A DNA stretch of 64,000 bases from Streptomyces antibioticus (GCF_002019855.1 NZ_CM007717.1:3493326-3557325); one strand, 5' to 3'. Positions 16,946 through 26,766 are shown, counted from the first letter of the stretch. A program made the numbers and translations. Notes: generated from the sequence alone by a model not told the origin.

Positions 16946-19204
16946 TTGCCCAGGTTCAGTGTCATCGTCCCCGTGTACAAGGTTCAGGCGTATCTGCACG
17001 AGTGCCTCGCGTCGGTGCTGGCACAGTCCTACGACGATCTCGAACTGATCGCGGTCGACGACTGCTCGCCGGACGGCTGCGGCGAGATCATCGACGAGTT
17101 CGCCGCCCTGGACCCCCGGGTGACGGCCGTACGGCTGCCGGAGAACGTGGGGCTCGGCCGGGCGCGCAACGCGGGCATCGACCGGGCGAGCGGCGACTAC
17201 CTGGTGTTCCTGGACTCCGACGACACCCTCACCCCGGGCGCGCTGCGGGCGATGGCGGACCGGCTGAAGGAGTCCGGCGACCCGGACGTCCTGGTCTACG
17301 ACTACGCGCGCACCTACTGGGACGGCCGGGCCGAGCGCAACAAGGTGGCCGCGCTGCTGACCGAGCAGGGCCCGGTGCCGTTCCGGCTGGAGGACCGCCC
17401 GGGGCTGCTGGGGGTGCTGATGGTGGCCTGGAACAAGGCGGTGCGGCGGGAGTTCGCCGAGCGCGCCGGGCTGCGGTTCCCGCCGGGCTACTACGAGGAC
17501 ACCCCGTGGACGTATCCGGTGCTGATGGCCGCCGGGTCGATCGCCACCCTGGACCGGGTGTGCGTGCACTACCGGCAGCGCCGCCGGGGCAGCATCCTGT
17601 CGACCACCAGCCGCCGGCACTTCGACGTCTTCGACCAGTACGACCGGGTCTTCGCGTTCGTCGGGGAGCGGCCCGCGCTGGCCCGCTGGCGGCCGGTGCT
17701 GTTCCAGCGCATGGTCGACCACTTCACGACGATCCTCGCCAAGCGGGACCGGCTGCCGCGCGCCGCGCGCGCCGAGTTCCTGCGCCGCGCCCGCGCCCAC
17801 TACCGGCGCCACCGCGCGCCCGGCGCGCACATCCCGCGCCGTGCCCGGCTGCGGCACGCGCTGGTCCGGCTGGGCCTGCACCGCACCTACCGGGCCCTCC
17901 AGACGGGCATGACGCTGCGCCGCCGGGCCCTGAAGCTCGGGGCGAAGCTGCGGCGCGCGCTGCGGGCGGCGCTGCTCCAGGCGCACTACCGGGTCCAGCT
18001 CCGGCTGCCGCTGCGCGCCGACCGCGCGGTGTTCTCGGCGTACTGGGGGCGCGGGCACGGCTGCAACCCGGGGGCGCTGGAGGCCGCGTTCCGGGTCTTC
18101 GCGCCGCAGGTGCGCACGGCCTGGGTCGCGGACCCCGAGCACCACGACAGCGTGCCGCCGGGCCCGCGGCGGCTGGCCCCCGGCACGGCCGCCTACTGGA
18201 CGGCGCTGGCCCGCTCCAAGTACCTGGTCAACAACGTCAACTTCGACCGGCGGCTGGTCAAGCGGCGCGGGCAGATCCTGGTGCAGACCCAGCACGGCAC
18301 GCCCCTGAAGCGGATGGGCCTGGACCTCCAGGAGTACCCGGCGGCCGCGCGCGGCACGGACTTCGCCGAGTTGCTGCGCGGTGTCGACCAGTGGGACTAC
18401 GTGCTGTCCGCCAACCGTCACACCACCCTGACCTGGGAGCGCGTCTACCCCGGCGCCTACCGGACGCTGGAGTACGGCTATCCGCGCAACGACGTCTTCC
18501 AGCGGGCGACCGCCGCCGACGTGGCCCGGCTGCGGGAGTCCCTCGGCATCCCCCGCGACACCGTCGCGATCCTGTACGCGCCGACCCACCGCGACTACCG
18601 CCGCACCCAGCGGGCCGCCCTGGACCTGGAGCGGGTGCTGCGCAAGCTGGGCCCGCGGTTCGTGGTGCTGGCGCGCGCCCACTACTGGCAGGGCGCCCCG
18701 CTGGCCCGGCCGGTGCCGGGGGTGATCGACGTCAGCGGCCATCCGAGCGTGGAGTCGCTCGCGCTCGCCTCGGACGCGCTGGTCACCGACTACTCGTCGA
18801 TCATGTTCGACTACGCCAACCTGGACCGCCCGATCGTCATCCACCGTGACGACCGGGAGGCGTACGAGGCGGCCCGCGGCACCTGCTTCGACCTGGCGTC
18901 CTGCCCGCCGGGCGTGATGGTGCGCACCGAGGACGAACTGATCGACGTGTTCGCCACCGGGCACTGGCAGGGCTCGCTCTCGGCCCGGCTGCGCACGGTG
19001 TTCCGTGAGCGGTTCTGCCCCTGGGACGACGGGCGGGCCGCCGAGCGGGTGGTGCGCCGGGTGGTGCTGGGCGAGACCGAACCGCCCGCGGTGGTGCCCC
19101 TGGCCGAGCGGCGCCCGGTGCCGTCGGCGGCGGGCCCCGGCCGCTCGCCCGTCACCACGGTCCCGCAGCCTTCCGGCTCGTTCCCCGTCACCGACAGCCT
19201 CTGA
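16946..19204 (+). CDS. Bifunctional GT2 / CDP-glycerol glycerophosphotransferase, copy 1
   Basis: A 752-residue two-domain enzyme. I start at the TTG at 16946 because it gives MPRFSVIVPVYKVQ, matching both following paralogues; a GTG at 16925 would add 7 residues. Residues 1-230 are a family-2 glycosyltransferase (VDDCSPDG 37-44, DSDD 90-93, YYEDTPWTYP). A basic linker (about 280-350) follows. Residues 360-700 are a TagB/TagF-type glycerophosphotransferase: TQHGTPLKRMG with the catalytic-type His450, YAPTHRDYRR and TDYSSIMFDYANLDRP (from 614). Such fusions add a sugar and then polymerise glycerol phosphate from CDP-glycerol on a lipid-linked wall polymer at the inner membrane face. First of three tandem paralogues. 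Confidence 0.88.
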   Translation: MPRFSVIVPVYKVQAYLHECLASVLAQSYDDLELIAVDDCSPDGCGEIIDEFAALDPRVTAVRLPENVGLGRARNAGIDRASGDYLVFLDSDDTLTPGALRAMADRLKESGDPDVLVYDYARTYWDGRAERNKVAALLTEQGPVPFRLEDRPGLLGVLMVAWNKAVRREFAERAGLRFPPGYYEDTPWTYPVLMAAGSIATLDRVCVHYRQRRRGSILSTTSRRHFDVFDQYDRVFAFVGERPALARWRPVLFQRMVDHFTTILAKRDRLPRAARAEFLRRARAHYRRHRAPGAHIPRRARLRHALVRLGLHRTYRALQTGMTLRRRALKLGAKLRRALRAALLQAHYRVQLRLPLRADRAVFSAYWGRGHGCNPGALEAAFRVFAPQVRTAWVADPEHHDSVPPGPRRLAPGTAAYWTALARSKYLVNNVNFDRRLVKRRGQILVQTQHGTPLKRMGLDLQEYPAAARGTDFAELLRGVDQWDYVLSANRHTTLTWERVYPGAYRTLEYGYPRNDVFQRATAADVARLRESLGIPRDTVAILYAPTHRDYRRTQRAALDLERVLRKLGPRFVVLARAHYWQGAPLARPVPGVIDVSGHPSVESLALASDALVTDYSSIMFDYANLDRPIVIHRDDREAYEAARGTCFDLASCPPGVMVRTEDELIDVFATGHWQGSLSARLRTVFRERFCPWDDGRAAERVVRRVVLGETEPPAVVPLAERRPVPSAAGPGRSPVTTVPQPSGSFPVTDSL

Positions 19205-19313
19205 ACGCCGTTTGCCCTACCGGGAGTTGTCCCCCGCCGGTGAACAGCGGCGGTACGGGCCGCGAGCACCGGCCGTGAGCACCGGTCATGAGCACAGACA
19301 GAGAAAGAGCAGT

Positions 19314-21518
19314 ATGCCCCGCTTCAGCATCATCGTCCCGTCCCATGGGGTCGCGGGCCGGCTGTCCCTGGCGCTGGACTCCGTCCTCGCCCAGTCCTTC
19401 GGCGACTTCGAGCTGATCCCGGTCACCGACGCGCCCGGCGCCCCGGCCGCCGCCGTGGCCGCCGGGTACGTCGGCCGGGACGCGCGGGTCCGGCCCGTGC
19501 ACTCGCCGCCGTCGGCGGGCCTGGCCGGGGCGCGCACCACCGGCCTGCGGGCGGCGACCGGCGCCTACCTGCTGTTCCTCGACGGCGACGATCTGCTCGC
19601 ACCGGGCGCCCTGACCGCCCTGGACGCCCGGCTGACCGCCACCGGCGACGTGGACGTGCTGCACTTCGAGCACGAGCGCGTCCCGTGGTGGGAGGGCGAG
19701 CCCACCAACCCCGCCGCCCCGCTGCTGGCGAGGGCGCCGAAGGGCGCGTTCTCCCCGCTGGAGGCGCCGGAACTGACCGGCGTCCAGCTTCCCGCCTGGA
19801 GCGCCGCCTACCGCCGCGCCTTCCTCGCCGAGCACGAACTGACCTTCCCCGACGGCCACTTCACCGACCTGGGCTTTAGCGGTCTGGCCGCCCTGCATGC
19901 CTCCCGGGTCACGGTGGCGCGCACGGTCGTCGTACGGCATCTGCTGCGGCGGCAGGGCGGCCGGCTGAACCGGCCCGGCGTGCACCACGCCGAACTCCTG
20001 GACAGAGTCGAGGAGTTGATGGGGCGGGCGGCCGAACGGGAGCTGTCCGCCGCCCGGTCGGGGGCGCTGTTCGAGCAGCTCTTCGCCCTCGTCCTGAAGA
20101 CGGCCGCGCATCCGGCCCGGCTGCCGGGGCGGACGCGGCGGGCGTTCTTCCGGCGGGCGGCCCGGCTGTACCGCACGCACCGCCCGGCGGGTTTCCGCAG
20201 GCCGGGCGGGAGTCTCGGGGTGCAGCACCGGCTGCTCGCGGCGGGCGCGTACACGGCGTTCCGGGCGCTGCGCGGCGCCAACCGGGCGGCGTCGGCGGCC
20301 GTCGAGCGGATCCCGCGCCCCCGGGGACTGCGCACCCGGCTGTACTACCGGCGCCAACTGCGCCGCCCGCTGGACCCGTCGCTCGCCGTGTTCTGCGCCT
20401 ACTGGGGCCGCGGCTACGCGTGCAGCCCGGCGGCGATCCACGCCAGGGCCGCCGAACTCGCCCCGCACATCCGGTCGGTGTTCCTCGTCGAGCCCGGCCA
20501 GGAGCGCACCCTGCCGGACGGTGTCGACCACGCCGTGATCGGCAGCCGCCGCGCCTGGCAGGTTCTGGCCCGCGCCACGTATCTGGTCAACAACGCCAAC
20601 TTCGCGGAGGGCGTGGTGAAGCGGGAGGGCAGTGTGCATGTGCAGACCCAGCACGGCACCCCGCTGAAGAAGATGGGCGTGGACCAGTCGACGTACCCGG
20701 TGGTGGCCGCCGCGACCGGCTCCTTCACCAAACTCCTGGGCCGCGTGGACCGGTGGGACTACAACCTGTCCTCCAACACCCACTCCACCCAGATGTGGGA
20801 GCGCGCCTTCCCCGGCCGCTACGAGCATCTGGAGTACGGCTATCCGCGCAACGACGTCTTCTACACGGCGACCGCCGACGACGTGGCCCGGATCCGGCAG
20901 GAGCTGGGCGTGCCCGAGGGGAAGACGGCGGTGCTGTACGCGCCGACCCACCGCGACTGGGCGACCGGCTTCGAGACCGGCCTCGACCTGGACGCCTTCT
21001 GCGAGGCGGCCGGCGAGGACGTCGTCGTCCTGCTGCGGGCGCACTACTTCTACGACCGGGGAACCCGGCGCGGCAGCGGCCGGATCATCGACGTCACCGC
21101 GCACCGCTCCTCCGAGGACGTCTGTCTGGCCGCCGACGCGCTGATCACCGACTACTCGTCGATCATGTTCGACTACGCCAACCTGGACCGCCCGATCGTG
21201 GTGTACGCCGACGACTGGGACGTCTACACCGAGACCCGCGGCGTGTACTTCGACCTGATGGCCGCCCCGCCGGGCCCGGTCGCCCGCACCCCCGGGGAGC
21301 TGGCGCGGATCTTCGCCGACGGCTCATGGGCCGCGGCCGCCTCCCGGGAGCTGCGGGCCGCGTTCCGTGAGCGGTTCTGCCAGTTCGACGACGGGCGGGC
21401 CGCCGAGCGCGTGGTGCGCCGGGTGCTGCTCGGCGAACCCCCGGAGGCGCTGCCGCCCGTGCGGCCGCTCGCCGAGCGCGTCCCGGCCCCCGCCGCCTCC
21501 ACCCTCGTAAGGAGCTGA
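19314..21518 (+). CDS. Bifunctional GT2 / CDP-glycerol glycerophosphotransferase, copy 2
   Basis: A 734-residue paralogue of its neighbours, starting MPRFSIIVPSHGVAGRL at the ATG at 19314. The GT2 half is more diverged: the VDD of copies 1 and 3 is replaced (ELIPVTDAPGAP) while LDGDD keeps the acidic motif, and the YYEDTPW block is absent (TFPDGHFTDLGFSG instead), so donor or acceptor may differ or activity may be reduced. The C-terminal TagF-like half is intact: TQHGTPLKKMG with His447, EYGYPRNDVFY, YAPTHRDWATG and TDYSSIMFDYANLDRP. It lies 109 bp after copy 1, and AAGGAGCT at its end serves copy 3. Confidence 0.87.
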   Translation: MPRFSIIVPSHGVAGRLSLALDSVLAQSFGDFELIPVTDAPGAPAAAVAAGYVGRDARVRPVHSPPSAGLAGARTTGLRAATGAYLLFLDGDDLLAPGALTALDARLTATGDVDVLHFEHERVPWWEGEPTNPAAPLLARAPKGAFSPLEAPELTGVQLPAWSAAYRRAFLAEHELTFPDGHFTDLGFSGLAALHASRVTVARTVVVRHLLRRQGGRLNRPGVHHAELLDRVEELMGRAAERELSAARSGALFEQLFALVLKTAAHPARLPGRTRRAFFRRAARLYRTHRPAGFRRPGGSLGVQHRLLAAGAYTAFRALRGANRAASAAVERIPRPRGLRTRLYYRRQLRRPLDPSLAVFCAYWGRGYACSPAAIHARAAELAPHIRSVFLVEPGQERTLPDGVDHAVIGSRRAWQVLARATYLVNNANFAEGVVKREGSVHVQTQHGTPLKKMGVDQSTYPVVAAATGSFTKLLGRVDRWDYNLSSNTHSTQMWERAFPGRYEHLEYGYPRNDVFYTATADDVARIRQELGVPEGKTAVLYAPTHRDWATGFETGLDLDAFCEAAGEDVVVLLRAHYFYDRGTRRGSGRIIDVTAHRSSEDVCLAADALITDYSSIMFDYANLDRPIVVYADDWDVYTETRGVYFDLMAAPPGPVARTPGELARIFADGSWAAAASRELRAAFRERFCQFDDGRAAERVVRRVLLGEPPEALPPVRPLAERVPAPAASTLVRS

Positions 21519-21526
21519 ACCCCGCA

Positions 21527-23743
21527 GTGCCCCGCTTCAGCATCATCGTGCCCTGCTTCAAGGTGCAGGGCTTCCTGCGCGAGTGTCTCGACTCACTCCT
21601 CGACCAGTCCTACCGGGACTTCGAGGTGATCGCCGTCGACGACCGCTCGCCCGACGGCTGCGGCGCGATCCTCGACGAGTTCGCGGCCCGCGACGAGCGC
21701 GTCCGGGTGCTGCACCTGCCGGAGAACGTCGGCCTCGGCCGGGCCCGCAACGCGGGAATGCCGCTCGCCACCGGCGACTACCTGTTCTTCCTGGACAGCG
21801 ACGACACGCTCACCCCGGGCGCGCTGCGGGCGATCGCCGACCGGCTGGCCGAGGCCGGCGACCCGGACGTGCTGGTCTTCGACTACGCGCGCACCTACTG
21901 GTGGGGCGGCACCCGCCGCAACGCGCTCGCGCACCTGCTGACCGACGTCGGCGCGGACCCGTTCACGGCCGCCGAGCACCCGGAGATCCTCGATCTGCTG
22001 ATGGTCGTGTGGAACAAGGTCTACCGCCGGGACTTCGTCGAGGAGAACGGCTTCGCCTTCCCGCCGGGCTACTACGAGGACACCCCCTGGACGTTCCCGG
22101 TCATGCTGAGCGCGCGGCGGATCGCCACCCTGGACCGGATCTGCCTCAACTACCGCCAGCGCCGGCAGGGCAACATCCTGTCCACCACCAGCCGTAAGCA
22201 CTTCGACATCCACGACCAGTACGCGCGGGTCTTCGCGTTCGTCGACGACCGCCCCGAACTGGCCGGCTGGCGGCCCTGTCTGCACCGCAAGATGGGCGAG
22301 CACTGTCTGGACATCCTCGCCAAGCCGGACCGGCTGCCGCCGTCCGACAAGGGCGAGTTCTTCCGCCGCACGGTCGAGATGTTCCGCGCCCACCGGCCCG
22401 CGGGCGAGCCGGTGCCCGCCGAACTGCGGGCGCTGACGGGCGGCTGGGCGGCCTACCGGGTGCGGCGGCGGGCCGGGCGGGCCGGACGCGAACTCGCCCG
22501 GCGCGGCGCGCTGCTGCGCGGGGCGGCCGGCGGGCGGGCGCGCCGGGCCGCGGACGCGGTGCACGCGCGCCGGCCGCTGGACCCGCGGCTCGTGGTGTAC
22601 TCGGCGTTCTCGCACCGGGGCGTGCTCGGCGACCCCGGCGCGATCTACCGCGCGGCCCGGGAGATCGCCCCGGAGCTGCGCGGGGTGTGGGTGGTGCGGG
22701 ACGAGGAGACGGCCGCGCTGCTCCCGGACGACGTCGAGCACGTCCTGCTCGACTCCCCCGCGTACCGGCGGATCACCGCGCGGGCCGGGTTCTTCGTCAA
22801 CAACGTCAACTGGCCGGGCTCGCTGGCCAAACGCCCCGGCAGCGTCCACATCCACACCCACCAGGGCACCCCGCTGAAGTACATGGCCGCCGATCTGCTC
22901 CAGCGACCCGGCGGCCGGTTCGGCGTGGACGTGCCGCAGATGCTGCGCCGCGCCGACCGCTGGGACCACAGCCTGGTCGCCAACCGGCACTCGGAGCTGG
23001 TGTGGGAGCGGGCCTATCCGTGCCATTTCGCGTCGGCGCGCACGGGCAGCCCGCGCAACGACGTCCTGGTGACGGCGGACGCGCGGGCGACGGCGGCGGC
23101 GCGCGCCCGGCTGGGCGTCCCGGACGGCCACACCGTGGTGCTGTACGCGCCGACGCGCCGTGAGTACGTGCGGGGCGGGCACGTCGACCGGATCGACCTG
23201 GCGCGGCTGGCCGCCGACCTCGGCGAGGGCCACACCCTGGTCGTCCGGCTGCATCCGTCGCTGGCGACCGGGCCCGCGCGCGGGGCGGGCCTGTCGGAGC
23301 TGCATCGGCGCGGGGTGCTGATCGACGCCACCGACGCGCCGCACGTCGAGGAGGTGATGCTCGCCTCCGACGTGCTGGTCACCGACTACTCGGCCCTGAT
23401 GTTCGACTACGCCAACCTGGACCGGCCGATCGTGGTGCACGCCGACGACTGGGAGGCGTACCGGGCCAGCCGGGGCGCCTATTTCGACATCACCGCCGAG
23501 CCGCCGGGCCATGTCTCGCGCACCTACCGCGAACTGGCCTGGCTGCTGGCCTCGGGCAGTTGGCGCGACGAGGACTCCACCCGGCTGCGGGCCGCCTTCC
23601 GCGAGCGGTTCTGCGCCTACGACGACGGCCGCGCCGCCGAGCGTGTCGTACGGCGGCTGCTGCTGGGCGAGACCGGGGCGGAGGGGGGCGCGGCGGCGGT
23701 GCCGGGTCCCGCGACGGCACGCGACCTGCTCACCTCCACATGA
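21527..23743 (+). CDS. Bifunctional GT2 / CDP-glycerol glycerophosphotransferase, copy 3
   Basis: A 738-residue paralogue starting with a GTG at 21527 behind AAGGAG. The GT2 half is close to copy 1 (VDDRSPDGCGAILDEF, FLDSDDTLTPGALRAI, GYYEDTPWTFP). In the C-terminal half the usual QHGTPLK is changed to THQGTPLKYM: the residue before Gly is Gln446 and a His (445) sits one position earlier. YAPTHR is YAPTRREY and TDYSS is TDYSALMFDYANLDRP. The phosphotransferase may have changed substrate or lost activity. It begins 8 bp after copy 2, and its stop overlaps the ATG of the membrane protein at 23740, so these genes form one operon. Confidence 0.87.
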   Translation: MPRFSIIVPCFKVQGFLRECLDSLLDQSYRDFEVIAVDDRSPDGCGAILDEFAARDERVRVLHLPENVGLGRARNAGMPLATGDYLFFLDSDDTLTPGALRAIADRLAEAGDPDVLVFDYARTYWWGGTRRNALAHLLTDVGADPFTAAEHPEILDLLMVVWNKVYRRDFVEENGFAFPPGYYEDTPWTFPVMLSARRIATLDRICLNYRQRRQGNILSTTSRKHFDIHDQYARVFAFVDDRPELAGWRPCLHRKMGEHCLDILAKPDRLPPSDKGEFFRRTVEMFRAHRPAGEPVPAELRALTGGWAAYRVRRRAGRAGRELARRGALLRGAAGGRARRAADAVHARRPLDPRLVVYSAFSHRGVLGDPGAIYRAAREIAPELRGVWVVRDEETAALLPDDVEHVLLDSPAYRRITARAGFFVNNVNWPGSLAKRPGSVHIHTHQGTPLKYMAADLLQRPGGRFGVDVPQMLRRADRWDHSLVANRHSELVWERAYPCHFASARTGSPRNDVLVTADARATAAARARLGVPDGHTVVLYAPTRREYVRGGHVDRIDLARLAADLGEGHTLVVRLHPSLATGPARGAGLSELHRRGVLIDATDAPHVEEVMLASDVLVTDYSALMFDYANLDRPIVVHADDWEAYRASRGAYFDITAEPPGHVSRTYRELAWLLASGSWRDEDSTRLRAAFRERFCAYDDGRAAERVVRRLLLGETGAEGGAAAVPGPATARDLLTST

Positions 23744-25068
23744 GCGGCCTCGCGCGGGTCCGGCCGTCGGGCGCCCTGGCGCGGCCGGGGGCCTGGGTGC
23801 TGGTGCTGGCCGCCGTGTTCGCGCTGCTCCAGCTCGCGAACGTGACCGGCCGGGACACCCCGGACACCAAGAACTACCTGTCGTACGCGCTGAGTCTGCG
23901 CGGGGACGGCAAGCGGGAGGCGGCGGCCGCGACCATCGACTACGCGTGCGCGGGGAGCGCGGCGATCGCCGCGCGCCGGCAGAGCGTGGACGTGGTGCGC
24001 TTCCACCGGGCCGATCCGTCGGCGCGGGTGCTGGCCGAGTGCCGGGCGCGGGAGTGGCGGAACGTGGACGCGCGACTGCGGGCCGGGCAGACCGCCGGGC
24101 ACACGGTGCCGTTCATGCCGGAGCGGTTCATGCGGATCTTCGAGGCGCGGCCCGGCTATCCGGTGTTCCTGGTGCCGTTCGTCACGCTGTTCGGGGTGAC
24201 GTGGGGGATGTGGCTGGCCGGGGTCGTGGTGACGGTGGCGGGCGGGGTGCTGGTCTTCCTGACCCTGCGCACCCTGCGCGTGCCGGTCCCGCTGTGTCTG
24301 ACCGGGCAGGCCCTGTACTTCGCGCTGCCGTGCGGGACGACCGCGATGCGGCCGATGACCGAGGGGCTGATGCTGGCGCTGACCCTGGCCGCGCTGTGGG
24401 GGTGCGCGCTGGCGCTGGAGGAGGGGCGGGTGCGGGCGGCGGTGTGGCTGGTGGGCGGTTCGCTGGCCGCGCTGTTCGCCGTCAAGCACTCGCAGGCGCT
24501 GTTCCTCGGCCTGTGCCTGGCGGGCGCGGGCGCGCTGGTCGCGCTGTGGCGGCTGCGGCGCGGGCGGGCGGTGGGCCGTGGTCCGGTGGCGGTGGCCGTC
24601 GCGGGGTGCTGCGGGGTGCTGGGGACCGTGCTGCTGTCGCGGCTGCTGGGCTATCCGTCGGAGTCCGAGAGCCTCCAGGATCTGCTGACCCATCACTTCG
24701 CCCGGCCGGACCGCACGCACGCGTGGCCGGAGTTCTGGCGGCTCCAGATGAACTTCTGGGTCGAGTGGCTGCGCCGGCAGTTGTGGGAGCCGCTGTTCGT
24801 GGCGGCGCTGGCGGCCGGGGCGTGGGGGGCGCTCGGGCGGGGGCGGCGGCGGGCCTTCGGGGTGTTCCTGGTGGCGGCCGCGGGCACCGGGATCCTCACC
24901 CAGGCGGGGCATCCGGACATCAACATCTGGGGCGGACGGCTGATCGTGCTGGCCTGGCTGCTGCCGGTGCTCGGGGTGCCGCTGCTGCTGGAGCCGGTGC
25001 TCCGGGGGCGCGGACCGGTGGTGCTTCCGGCGCAGGACGCGGCCGATCGGGCTCACTCGATGAGGTGA
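23740..25068 (+). CDS. Polytopic membrane protein, glycosyltransferase-like
   Basis: A 442-residue integral membrane protein with about 9-10 hydrophobic helices, starting at the ATG at 23740 that overlaps the stop of TagF-like copy 3 (ATGA). An acidic motif in the first extracellular loop (TGRDTPDTKNYLSYA, about 37-51) and a long loop before TM2 recall GT-C fold transferases and PMT/ArnT-like proteins, which use polyprenyl-phosphate sugars outside the membrane. No family-defining catalytic motif is certain. Context suggests decoration of the wall polymer (inference). The C-terminal 25 residues are hydrophilic. Confidence 0.75.
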   Translation: MSGLARVRPSGALARPGAWVLVLAAVFALLQLANVTGRDTPDTKNYLSYALSLRGDGKREAAAATIDYACAGSAAIAARRQSVDVVRFHRADPSARVLAECRAREWRNVDARLRAGQTAGHTVPFMPERFMRIFEARPGYPVFLVPFVTLFGVTWGMWLAGVVVTVAGGVLVFLTLRTLRVPVPLCLTGQALYFALPCGTTAMRPMTEGLMLALTLAALWGCALALEEGRVRAAVWLVGGSLAALFAVKHSQALFLGLCLAGAGALVALWRLRRGRAVGRGPVAVAVAGCCGVLGTVLLSRLLGYPSESESLQDLLTHHFARPDRTHAWPEFWRLQMNFWVEWLRRQLWEPLFVAALAAGAWGALGRGRRRAFGVFLVAAAGTGILTQAGHPDINIWGGRLIVLAWLLPVLGVPLLLEPVLRGRGPVVLPAQDAADRAHSMR

Positions 25069-25165
25069 CAGACGGCAAGGCCGTTGACGCGGGTGGGACG
25101 ATACGGCGAATGCTGCCCGTTATGCGCCTTTTTACCCCGTTCGGCTGTTTCCGTGGTGCGGTCCT

Positions 25166-26722
25166 GTGAGCGCCGGTGTACTGACCCGGCAGGAGGTGCG
25201 CGGAGCGACGGCCCTGCGCGGCCGTTCCTGGCGGCCGACCCCGTACCAGGTCTTCGGGTTCCTGTTCTGGCTGGTGATGTCGCTGGCGTACTGGCGGGTG
25301 CCGCTGTGCTGCGACGCCGGGCAGCACGCGGCGGTCGTGGAGCGGCTGAAGGACCGTCTGCTCCAGCCGCTGCACCCGATGGCGAACCTGCCGGGCGCGG
25401 GCAGCCCCTACTACTCCCCGTACGCGGTGGCCGAGGGCGCGTTCGCCCGGCTGACCGGGCTGACCGGCTGGGAGACGGTCCGGCTCGCCGGCCCGGTGAA
25501 CCTGCTGGTGCTGCTGACCGGTGTCGGCCGGTTCGTGCGGGTGCTGACGCCCCGCCCGTGGGCGCCGGTGCTGGCGCTGGCCGCGATGACGCTGCTGTGG
25601 GGCACCGAGCGGGCCTGGTGGAGCGGCTATCTGGGCCTGATGTCGATGACCGGCAACCTCGGCTATCCGTCGACCTTCGCCATCGGGCTCACCTTCTGGG
25701 CGTGGGCCCTGACCGGCGCCCGCGCGCGGGACACCCGCCGGGTGCGGTTCGTGGGCCCGAGCGGACTGCGCGGCTTCACCGGGTTCGCTGGGCTCGGGGT
25801 GCTGTACGGGGTGATCCTGCTGGTGCATCCGATCACCGCGGTGGCGGCCCTGACCGGGGGGCTCGCCCTGGTCGTCGGGTGGCAGCGGGGGCGGGGCCGG
25901 TGGGCGGCGGTGCTCGGCCGGTGGGCGACGACGGGTGCGGCGGCGCTGCTGGTGGCCTGGTCCTGGCCGTACTTCGACGTGTTCGCCCTGGCCGGGGACG
26001 GCAGCATCGACGCGATGCACCGCCGGCTCTACGACGGTCTCGCCGGCCACTTCTGGCTGGCGCTGCTGGGGGTGCCGGCGCTGTGGGCGCGCGCCCGGCG
26101 CTCGGCGCGCGACCCCCTGGTGCTGATGTGCGTCCTGGACTGTCTGGTGGTCGGGTACGGCTACGCCAGCGGCCACTACACCTACGGGCGGATCCTGGGG
26201 ATGTCCCTGATCCCGGCGCAGTTCGCGCTGGCGGTGGAACTGGCGGCGCCCCGGCCCTGGCCGCGGGCCCGCAAGGTGCTGGGGGCGCTGGCGGCGGGCG
26301 GGGCGTGTCTGGGCCTGCTGACCGTGCAGGCGGGCGCGGTGGTGCCGCGCTCCCTGGATCCGGTGGGCTTCGAGCAGCCGCCGCGCTGGCCCTCGTACGA
26401 CTGGGCGGCTCGGCACATCCGGCCGGGCGAGGTGGTGATCACCGACGGGTACTACGCGGTGCACGCGATCGCCGGGTACGGGCCGAACCTCGCGGTTCCG
26501 GCCTGGCCGGACGCGGCGCTCGACGAGGGGGAGCGGCTGCGGCGGCTCGCGGAGATCCGCGCCTATCTCGCCCCGGGGTCGACCCGCGCCGCACGGACGG
26601 CGATCGCTCGCCGTCACCACATCCGCTGGCTGCTGCTCACGCGCTGGCACCCGGTGCCCGAGGAGGCCGTGGTGGTGGCGTGGAGCCGGCGGACCGGTGA
26701 GGTGCTGGCGCGGGTCGGGTGA
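25166..26722 (+). CDS. Polytopic membrane protein, glycosyltransferase-like
   Basis: A 518-residue protein starting with a GTG at 25166; about ten TM helices, then a soluble C-terminal domain (about 400-518) with DWAARHIRPGEVVITDGYYA and ITRRHHIRWLL-like blocks. An early motif YWRVPLCCDAGQHAAVVE (about 42-59) with Asp and His after TM1 fits the GT-C pattern in which the first loop carries the catalytic acid. It lies 97 bp after the previous membrane protein on the same strand. It is probably the second lipid-linked sugar transferase of the polymer locus; no substrate can be assigned. Confidence 0.72.
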   Translation: MSAGVLTRQEVRGATALRGRSWRPTPYQVFGFLFWLVMSLAYWRVPLCCDAGQHAAVVERLKDRLLQPLHPMANLPGAGSPYYSPYAVAEGAFARLTGLTGWETVRLAGPVNLLVLLTGVGRFVRVLTPRPWAPVLALAAMTLLWGTERAWWSGYLGLMSMTGNLGYPSTFAIGLTFWAWALTGARARDTRRVRFVGPSGLRGFTGFAGLGVLYGVILLVHPITAVAALTGGLALVVGWQRGRGRWAAVLGRWATTGAAALLVAWSWPYFDVFALAGDGSIDAMHRRLYDGLAGHFWLALLGVPALWARARRSARDPLVLMCVLDCLVVGYGYASGHYTYGRILGMSLIPAQFALAVELAAPRPWPRARKVLGALAAGGACLGLLTVQAGAVVPRSLDPVGFEQPPRWPSYDWAARHIRPGEVVITDGYYAVHAIAGYGPNLAVPAWPDAALDEGERLRRLAEIRAYLAPGSTRAARTAIARRHHIRWLLLTRWHPVPEEAVVVAWSRRTGEVLARVG

Positions 26723-26766
26723 GACCTCCGCCGAGGCCCCGTGATGGGTTGCCCGATGACGAGGGC

